From Mikania micrantha (taxonomy: Eukaryota; Streptophyta; Magnoliopsida; Asterales; Asteraceae), in the NCBI GenBank assembly GCA_009363875.1, contig CM018693.1, positions 78,604,028-78,668,027 of the forward strand: a DNA stretch of 64,000 nt, read 5' to 3'. A program made the translations under genes and the position numbers. Positions 56,331 through 64,000 of the stretch are shown one piece after another (position 1 is the stretch's first letter; every line of letters begins with the position of its first letter). The notes below the pieces were generated by a model, which searched no databases, was not told the DNA's origin, and saw only the letters and a list, made by a program, of their open reading frames with translations.

Positions 56331-59300
56331 TCAGTACCAAAAGGGATGACTCCCGCCATTCCGGCGTTGAGTCTCCCTGAACAGCCTCCTGCCATTCGAT
56401 CTCAATGAACTACTTGAAGACCCCTCTTCCAAGTATTCATCATTGCTCAAATCAAATCTATCACCCGACCTGTATCTTGATTTCCAACAAGAATTAGAAT
56501 TAAAATTTTGTTTTGAAAATCTTTTATGAAGAAAATTATCATAAAATTCATCATCAGATGATGATGACCTGTTCAAAACTCTTTTACCTTTTTGTTGGTT
56601 ATCAAAAACTTGTCTCTTATGAAATTGTTCATCCTTGACCCAGACACAATCAGGATCAAATTTCCTGAGAATTTTCATCTCTTCCTCACTAGGCTTTACC
56701 CTCCTAGGATTCCCACTGGCATGGATCACACAATTGTCATTAACAGAAGTTTTCTTCTTGACTTTGTGACTTGGACAATTAACAGAAATATGCCCTTTTC
56801 CTCCACAGGTGAAACACTGTCTTGTTTCTCGTGGAGTAAAGGTATGAAATGTGTTACAATTATCCATATCACATTCAGCAATGACATGACCCAGTTTCCC
56901 GCATCTGTAGCATTTCCTTGATGACACTTTCTTTGGCTTTTCATCACACCCCTTAGATGATTCCAAAGACTTGGATGCTACAGATGGAGATAAAACCTTT
57001 TTCTTTAAAACAGTGGCTTTAATTTTGTCATTCATTTGATAAGTCTTTGATTTTCCCTTGTTTCCAACCCCACTCTTGTTAACCTTGTCAACAACTTTGA
57101 CAAACTTCTTGTCAATCTTTTTAGAAAATTTCTCTGATTTTTGAAAAACTTTGCTTGACTCTCCTTTTTGTGTAGTTGAAGATTCAACAAACACAATTGG
57201 CTTGATAGTAGAAGTAGTCTTGACTTTTAGGTTTGATTTAGAAACAATCTTTTGTTTAGCCATTGAATTCCCCGCAGATTTTACTTCAGATTTTGATTTC
57301 TGAAAAACTGGACTCTTCTTTTTAACAGACTTTGCCTTTTGATGACCAATCATCCTTAGAATATCATCTGGATATTCTAAATCAGTAATGTCCTCAATTA
57401 TAGGAGCATCATTGTCAACAAAATCACTCTCATGATCAGATTCACTATCCTTTAATGAAATAGGATCAATTTCTAAATCCGGTTCAAGTTGTGGTCTCGG
57501 TGCAAAACTAAAAGGAGGTGGAACAGAATGAAAACCAATCCCAGAATTATCACGAGATCTTTGCATAGCTGCAAAATGATCAATGACATATGCGGAATTC
57601 TGATAATTCTCAAGCTTGGCTTTGTTCAACTCAGCTTCAGCTTTTGCAGCTGATAACTCAACTTTCAACTTCTGAACAGAATCCAGATGCACAGAAACAG
57701 CGTGGTTATTCTGTAAAACCTTGATTTTTAAATCTTCGTTCTCTTTACTAAGATCAATTATCTTCTTATCAAACGCCTTTTCTTTTGAAATCAATTTCTT
57801 GTTTGCTTCTGTGCATACTCGTAGATCAGAAGTCAACTGTGAGTTCATCTCTTTGAGTCTATCTATCATCTCATACAAATCACTCTGTACCTCAGTAATC
57901 TCATCAATCTTCTCCTTTCCTTTTCCTAATTCTTCTTCCAAAGAAGCCATGAAAGCACCCATAAGATCATCATACTTAACCCCCCCAATCATAGCCCTCA
58001 TCAGCTTGACTTACCAGTGCTTTAGAAGATGATTCTTTAGATTTCTCTTTCTTTTTCTGATAATCTTCCTTAGGCTTGAATGGATTCAGATTGCCTTGCT
58101 TCTTGGGGTTTTTACACTCTCTTGCAAAATGACCATGTTCACCACAGTTATAACACTGTGTAGATTTTGGATTAAATCCAAACTTTGTGTTCCGGTCAAA
58201 AGTGAATTTCTTCCCGGTTTTCTTCTCATATCTATTAATTCTGCGAATAACACTCGCCAATGCCCACTGCGTATCTATCAACTCCATCTCATCCTCATCA
58301 ATTTGTGCATAATCTTCAAAAGTAAGATTTGCATTTCCAATTCTCCCAGCCACCTGCTCATCATAAGCACTCACGACACATGACAAAATAGACATATGAT
58401 CTTTAACGGCTTCAACTGTCACTTTTCCTAAATTTGTTGTGTTAAGCTGAACTGGAGGTGGTGTAGACTCTGACTTTTTCTCATTGACAGGACAATGTGA
58501 GCTAGAACTTGTAGGCACTGAAGAACTCTGAGTAGATTCAGAAGTTCTAGACACAAAAGCAGTCTGTATCTTCGCAGATGCAGCAGGAGGTGTAGCAACT
58601 GAACCACCATACAAGGAAGGGTCTTGAGTGACATTTACTCGTCTTGCTTTACGTTTGTCCTTCATTTCTTGTTCCTCCAATTTCTGAATAAACTCTACCA
58701 ATGTCAATCCAGGTAGGTTTTCTCTTAATATGAGCACCAAAGAGTTCCATTTGTCAGGTAATGCATCAGCCAAACAGTCTATCTTCTCATCCTCTGAATA
58801 CTCAATACCATATTTCCTCACTTCAGTCAACAAGTGTCTGTATCTGGTAATTAAGGCATCCAAAGTTTCATTTCCTATTATGTTAAAAATTTCAAACTCC
58901 TTTCTGATGTCAGTAGCCTTCATTTTCTTCAGATTGGTATTTCCTTCAACTCTTGCTTCTAATGCATTCCAAAGACTGTAAGCCGTCTTGTGTTCATCAA
59001 ACTGATGCAAAATTTGATTGGGAATGGCTTTAATCAATAACCAATACGCTTTCTTCTCTGAGTCATACTTTTTCCTTTCATCTACATCCAATCTTTCCAA
59101 GAGTTGAAACAAATCAGTACCAACTACTCTTGGTCTCTCATAAGGAGATAAGATTCTTTCCCATAAATTTGGATCCGTGCCATTCAGATGAGTCTCAAAT
59201 CGTCCTTTCCAACTGTCATAATCAGCTAAATCCAATAGCTTTGGCACTTTATTTGTACTACCCACTTCATTCTCACTGATTAAAATGTTCTGAAGTTTGG

Positions 59301-59337
59301 AGTTCTGACTTGCCATCGCAGCGTACATGTCAGACAT
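56331..59337 (-). pseudogene. gag: Ty1/copia gag of E (one frameshift)
   Basis: It starts MSDMYAAMAS at 59337. The frame breaks near 57980-57990, where a run of seven C on the plus strand (six in A) shifts EGYDWG into a short overlap. The second part continues to 56331 and ends SHPFWY. All three knuckles (CYNCGEHGHFAREC, CYRCGKLGHVIAEC, CFTCGGKGHISVNC) are complete. One homopolymer slip is the only disruption. Confidence 0.9.
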
Positions 59338-60081
59338 GATTTTAGAAATGTAAGCAGCGAACCTTTTTCCAAAATATCACTAGCCGAACCTCAAACGAAC
59401 CTCAGCCGAACCTTCAGATAAAATTTTGTCTTAGCCGAACCTTCAGACGAACCTCAGCCGAACCTATGGACTAAAATTTGTCTTAGCCGAACTTTCAGGC
59501 GAACCTCAGTCGAACCTATGGACAAAATTTGTCTTTTGAACAGCGAAACTTTAAGCAACGAACCTTGCACTCACGAACCTTTGCACAAACAAACCAAGAA
59601 ACTGGCGAACCTTTAGTTCAAACGAACCCTCAGCCGAACTATACACAGTAAACAGCGAACCTCTGCCGAACTATCACCCAAACTTGCCGAACCTTGACAA
59701 AAATCTTTGCCGAACCTTCGCCGAACTATAGCCGAACCTCTGCCGAACCTTCAGCGAACTATCAAACAAACCCTCTGAAAAACCTTCTAGCAGCGAACCT
59801 TTGTCTTCAGCAAGTCACAGGTTCGTCCCACGAACCTGTAGCGCAGATTTTGAAATTTTTGAGCGGGAAACCTTCTAAAACTTCAAAAAATCCTCCCAAA
59901 TCTCTACCAAAACACCTCCAAAACTTCAATTGTTGTAATTCAACAACAATTGATGATAAACACAGTCACAAATCACCAGAAAATCAATCAAGAAGTAGAA
60001 AGTAGCCATTGATGAACTTCATATCTTCAACTCTTCAATTGCTTGAAATCCTTAAATTTGTAGTGTAGAACTTCACCAAAC
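59338..60081 (-). repeat. E leader with AGGTTCG array
   Basis: The leader is untranslated. CGAACC on the plus strand recurs densely from about 59355 to 59840. It is nearly collinear with the A leader (26866-27576). Confidence 0.8.
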
Positions 60082-60093
60082 GCTCTGATACCA
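60082..60093 (-). promoter_or_regulatory. E primer-binding site
   Basis: The complement of GCTCTGATACCA is the initiator tRNA-Met site, one base from the LTR. Confidence 0.95.
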
Positions 60094-60094
60094 C

Positions 60095-60548
60095 TGTAGG
60101 TTTGGTGAAACCGTTCAAGATCGAATCACAAGTTCTGCAAACTATCAACTACGTGCGGAATCCATAGTCAATATGTATAAAAGTCAAGAACACAAGCAAA
60201 TCCGTAAACACATCTTTGATTATCAACAAATGATAACAAAATTCACTCAGAATTACTGACTTCTCACACAGAGAGAATCAGTAGATCTAACCCAAAGTTC
60301 TGTTAAAAAAGCAAAAACAACTTCTATTTATATAACAGACCAGCGAACCTTAGGTTCGTCAGCCGAACCCTAAGGTTCGCTAAACAAACCCTTAGGTTCG
60401 TCAGCCGAACTATCTCAAGGTCATAGGTTCGCCGAACCTGCCTAGGTTCGTGGGCCAGACGAACTTTGACAAACCTTTAGACGAACCTTTACAAAATCAA
60501 AATAAATACAACTTTTGAATAGCAAACAATTACAAATATGCACTAACA
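60095..60548 (-). repeat. E 5' LTR (454 bp)
   Basis: It runs from TGTAGGTTTGG (60095) to CACTAACA (60548). Its element-strand start TGTTAGTGCATATTTGTAAT equals the B 3' LTR start. The plus-strand flank is AAATG, the same five bases that precede the D 5' LTR. Confidence 0.9.
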
Positions 60549-61079
60549 AAATGATTTAAAAAGGGAAGTTATGAGAACTCACTTGAATTCCTCAGATTTA
60601 GTGTTCTTGTAAAATGCGCGCTCACGTATATGAATTCAGAGATACTTCAATAACCTGTATTTATTGTGTGTTTCATATTCATAAGTATCTATGTGTGATC
60701 ATCATCAAGTTGTCTTATTTCGTTTGTCCTTAAATTATTAAATGTATGAATTACTTAGGTTTATTACCTAAGTTAAAGTGATAATCATGAAGACTTCTTA
60801 TTCTCTTTATAAAGGACATGTTTACCACTAGTTAGTTTATTCAACTATGATATCAGGGTTTTAATGAAAGTATGAAAGTTATATATATGTCGTAAAGGTA
60901 GTGACCTTATACACATATGTACACCTTATGAGCATGCATGCATGAATACTTGAGTTAACCAACATATTTTCAATTTGTTGAATTGTAATTAGGTTTAAGA
61001 AAACAAACTTAAGTTATTTTCATAACTTATTCATCCATTTATCCAAAATCTTAGTTCAAATGACACTTACATTCGATAG

Positions 61080-61660
61080 CCTTGGTTCCGGCGAACCTCA
61101 GGGTTCATCACCATCAGGTTCGCTGCCCCTGGTTCTCATCTCGTAGTCCGGTTATTTAGGGTTCGAAACTATCTGGTTCTTGATAATGCAAGGTTCGTAA
61201 AGACTCGTGGCTTCCATGTGGACTCGATAGAGAGCGTAGGTTCGCTGGATACATGGTTCGGCCAAGAGAGGTTCGACCCAGCCCAAGGTTCGGTTAAAAT
61301 AATTGTTCGTCGCCCCTAGGTTCGTGACAACATGTGGGTTCGGCAGCCTCTTTAGGTTCGGCACCCTAGGGTTCGCATCTATGGATTCGTTCAAGAGGAA
61401 GGTTCGGCCTATTCAAGGTTCAGCCATTAGGGTTCGCCCTTCCTAGGGTTTGCATGGCCAAGGTTCGGGTGCATGCAGGTTTGCAACACTCCTGATTCGT
61501 GGCTCAGGTTCGTGTGGCAAGGAAGGTTCGGTGATGGCCTGGTTCGTCTCCTTGGGTTCGGCTGGAGATAGGTTCGACCAGTAGGATGAAGGTTCGTCCA
61601 TCCCTTGCCCAGCTCATATAGGTTCGGCCGATCGGTTTAATTCACGAACCAGGCCCTCAT
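61080..61660. repeat. GGTTCG word cluster in G2 LTR
   Basis: GGTTCG recurs dozens of times at irregular spacing, mostly on the plus strand. It is the counterpart of 6180-6720 in G1. Confidence 0.75.
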
Positions 61661-62669
61661 CATCTTCATCCTCGAGTTTCTTCAACATACCGAGTCATTC
61701 ATGGTTTTCCCATACACACACATGCGTTTTAGGGTTTTCAAAGTGTAAAATTTGTTTAAAACATAAGAATGTAACACGGTTGATGTTTAGAGTGAGAAAC
61801 ACAAATAAAACTCAAGATCTACCTCTAGATGTCGACCAAATGATGAGTTTCTTCGTGGGTTCTTGTTCTACTCGGTTAGATGAACGATTTGGCACCAAGA
61901 TCTTGTAAAATGGTTGAGAATTGAGAGAGATAATGTAGAGAGATGTTAGAGAGAGAGAGAGAGAGGAGTGGTGGGATTGTGTTCTAGAGAGAGAGTGAAA
62001 AGTGGAAGAATGAAGAAGAAGGAGTAGGTTCCACCATTTATACCCCGCGTCTTTCCCGTGTGCTCCGTCTCGTTTATTTCGTGTTAAAAATAATAAGATG
62101 CTCGGTTTTGCTCATAAAATATATTTAAAACACAAAACATTTAAATGATCATACTTCGTTTTAATAAAAATGATTTTAATTAAAGTCGTTTCATAAAATG
62201 AGTTTGTTTACTTTAGTTAAATTCTTTATTTAAATAAACGATTTGTTCAGATCCTTCTTAGGTTGTAATTCCTAATAAACATTTTTAAATGCTTTTTCCT
62301 AATTTAATATCGTTAGATATTATTTCAGTTATCTCGTCGAAACGCGTTACTCACGTACGTACTGGTAAAGATCGTCGCCTTTTCGAATCCAACGCTCGTA
62401 TCGTATTTTGATTCGATTTACGACTTATGGAATATCGTTTTAGGATATTATTCTTAATGATTATATTCGTGTGAATCGTCACCCACGCGAATACATTATT
62501 AAGTTAATATTTCTGAAATAATATCCGCGTTTAAAATTATCTTCGTAACCTCACCATCGCGTAATCATTTCCAATAACGCTTCCATTATTTTATTTTCTT
62601 GAATATTATAATTTCCCAATCCGAATCCCACTAAACCATATCACTGACACATCCATGATAGACCTAAAT

Positions 62670-62955
62670 AAGCTTATGTATAGGGCATATGTAGGAGTAG
62701 GTCGCAACCTATCCAGCAAGCGTCCCACCACCATTTCGATAAACCATGACCATGTGTCCTTGACTATGTTTAGTAACCAAACAATAACTAACTCATAACT
62801 CTTTGTCATTCCAAACCAAAATATCGGATTCTCCTCACCAAAGCCTCAACACAAATATAATCATGATAAACCGAAGATGGTTTATGTATAGGGCAAACGT
62901 AGAGGTCAGTCGCAACTGCCTCAGCCGCCATCCCACCACCTCTTCGATAGATCAT
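62670..62955 (-). repeat. Two diverged U3 modules, about 210 bp apart
   Basis: Each copy reads (plus strand) ATGTATAGGGCA, then AGTCGCAAC or GGTCGCAAC, then CCCACCACC and TTCGATA. The reverse complement matches the G1 modules at about 315-362 and 5342-5395. Confidence 0.65.
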
Positions 62956-63248
62956 GATTATATCCTTGCCTTTCTTTGGTTATAGAATCCTATACCACTA
63001 CCATTTCAAATCAACAACCCATATCATCTCATATATATATATAACTCTGCAATAAACTCTCTGTTTCTGTCTAGTTATTTTCTAACTAGATTTCCCATGG
63101 TTTATGCTCATAATCATGTGTTCTCAGTATGTATACTAGTGATAATATCATCAAATAATTCTTAGAAATTATCAATTATCATATCAGGCTTTAACAGTAC
63201 ATACAATTATGTAATGAAATGCCTGAAATACAGTGATGTTACAGTCTG

Positions 63249-64000
63249 GTTCAGACACTCTTTTGAAAATCATTTATGTTATATCTCTACTGAAAATGTT
63301 TAGTAAGGTTTATTAGTGAAATCTTTCTGTAATATCACATATGTGATGATTTACCAAACCTAACTTGAGTTGCCCTTGTTGATCAGATCCCACGGATATG
63401 ACCCGAGATTTGACCTCTATGCTTGTTTGCGTAACGTACCAGCCTCAGCGATGTGAATGATGCGCACATGCTCTAGTGAATTACCTGAGACAGACACCTT
63501 ACTAAACTTGTTATTTTTTAATGATGATTCACATGAAAATCTACGTTATTGATTTGTTATTTAACACAAATCCTTGAGTAGTGTCCGTTCACCCCTTGGT
63601 TGGGCTCAAAGCCTCAAAATTTTATGATCAACGAAAACTTTCTTGTTGAATTGGGTTTGGGTCCTTGAAAATCATTATCGTTTGAGTTTGAAAAATTCTT
63701 ATGATGCGATTGAACGATCAATAAAGTATGTTTAAATAAGATTATTTGAAAAACATTCGAATAAGAGGTTTCAAATTAGTTTCTTCGTTTAAATGATTTG
63801 AAAATAAATCTTCCTCGAATATCATTCGAATAAGAGGTATCATGATCTCAAACCCAAATGATTTGGAAGGAAAAAAGTTAAGGAAAAAGGGGTCTGTGAA
63901 CTCACGTGTGGTTAAGGGTCCTAGATCGTACAAAACACTCGTTTGATGTATTCACTCGGTTTGAATCCTGTGTTTTCAAGTATTTTCCATATTAGTTGTT
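63249..64000. other. Outer host sequence right of G2
   Basis: It continues 28130-28594 once the G2 LTR and one GTCTG are removed. It is AT-rich with no convincing ORF, promoter or RNA. I recognise no family. Confidence 0.5.

Larger units (their letters stand above)
29591..60548. mobile_element. D-E chimeric insertion flanked by AAATG
   Basis: The left terminus is the start of the D 5' LTR (TGTTAGTGCA at 29591), preceded by AAATG (29586-29590). The right terminus is the start of the E 5' LTR read on the minus strand (CACTAACA ending at 60548), followed by AAATG (60549-60553). Inside, the D 3' LTR end (35600) is fused to the middle of the E third ORF with no target duplication. Both outer ends are proper integrase substrates, and the inner joint is one LTR end stabbed into another element. 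The structure fits strand transfer between two cDNAs followed by one chromosomal integration. Element B (37337-51005) inserted later. Confidence 0.75.
35601..60548 (-). mobile_element. E: Ty1/copia element, 3' end missing, split by B
   Basis: Minus strand: 5' LTR 60548-60095, primer site, leader array, gag, pol, spacer and third ORF up to 35601. Element B divides it (E pieces 51006-60548 and 35601-37336). The last third of the third ORF and the 3' LTR are absent, replaced by D. Gag, pol and third ORF all carry disruptions. Confidence 0.88.
28595..63243 (-). mobile_element. G2: solo Ty3/gypsy LTR, split by the D-E composite
   Basis: The left end is TGTAACACCCCGACC. The right end is GATGTTACA, which on the minus strand starts TGTAACATC like the G1 LTR. 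The flanks are identical: GTCTG at 28590-28594 and GTCTG at 63244-63248. No internal Ty3 region is present between these ends. Once the insertion at 29591-60548 and one AAATG copy are removed, the LTR is about 3,686 bp. The minus-strand TATA, U3 modules and GGTTCG cluster sit in the same order as in G1. It is therefore a solo LTR left by LTR-LTR recombination. Confidence 0.85.
60554..63243 (-). repeat. G2 solo LTR, right piece (U3 and promoter part)
   Basis: Noncoding. On the minus strand it holds the LTR start TGTAACATC (63243), two U3 modules (62670-62745 and 62880-62955), an AT-rich part, a TATA-like GGTATAAATGG near 62040, a CT-rich 5'UTR-like part (GA-rich on the plus strand, 61920-61990) and the GGTTCG cluster (61080-61660). 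This is the same order as the G1 LTR. Confidence 0.8.

Noticed and set aside
61152..61394. Small ORFs in the GGTTCG clusters (also 27028-27523, 59694-60005, 30430-30693, 37919-38309)
   Set aside because: They follow from repeated stop-poor words, are low-complexity, and match leader or LTR sequence.

Overview
This is a stretch of plant nuclear heterochromatin made entirely of nested LTR retrotransposons. I see no host protein gene, rRNA or tRNA. Lineage pointers: the Ty1/copia copies carry the initiator-tRNA-Met primer site TGGTATCAGAGC and a long gag with CCHC zinc knuckles, and they have an extra ORF after pol (a Sirevirus-like layout). The Ty3/gypsy copy is a chromovirus with the AATTTCGGGACGAAATT post-pol motif. 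A eudicot with a large, repeat-rich genome is likely. Asteraceae is my guess from general resemblance only.

Layout. G1 (+) is a Ty3/gypsy copy: gag-pol 595-5127 with a single in-frame stop, then a ~3.45 kb 3' LTR (5161-8170 and 19631-20071). That LTR is split by F (+, 8171-19630), a Ty1/copia element with gag, pol, a third ORF and a 3' LTR. G1 itself sits in A (-, 20072-28129), a second Ty1/copia family with an intact gag and a broken pol. A lies in undefined repeat DNA (28130-28594 and 63249-64000). The same DNA carries G2, a solo Ty3/gypsy LTR of about 3.69 kb (-), flanked by the 5-bp duplication GTCTG at 28590-28594 and 63244-63248. G2 is split by a composite insertion at 29591-60548 flanked by AAATG on both sides.

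The composite joins two elements head-on. D (+, 29591-35600) is a gag-only, pol-less element with two LTRs. The end of D's 3' LTR is fused directly to the interior of E (-, 35601-60548), a relative of A. E is in turn split by B (+, 37337-51005), a full-length 13.7 kb member of the same family with 493-bp LTRs and the perfect target duplication AACGG. The simplest reading is that D and E cDNAs were joined by integrase before insertion and then integrated as one molecule.

How the parts relate. A, B and E share one gag/pol family. B and E also carry a third ORF of about 1,100 codons after pol, and F has a homologous third ORF. It has no membrane or signal segment that I can see, so calling it env would be unsupported. 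In both families the DNA just upstream of this ORF resembles the element's own LTR promoter (word array plus TATA box), which suggests an internal promoter. The word AGGTTCG/CGAACCT is dispersed densely through LTRs and leaders of both Ty1 and Ty3 elements. All pol genes in the window are broken. The gags of A, B and D remain open.
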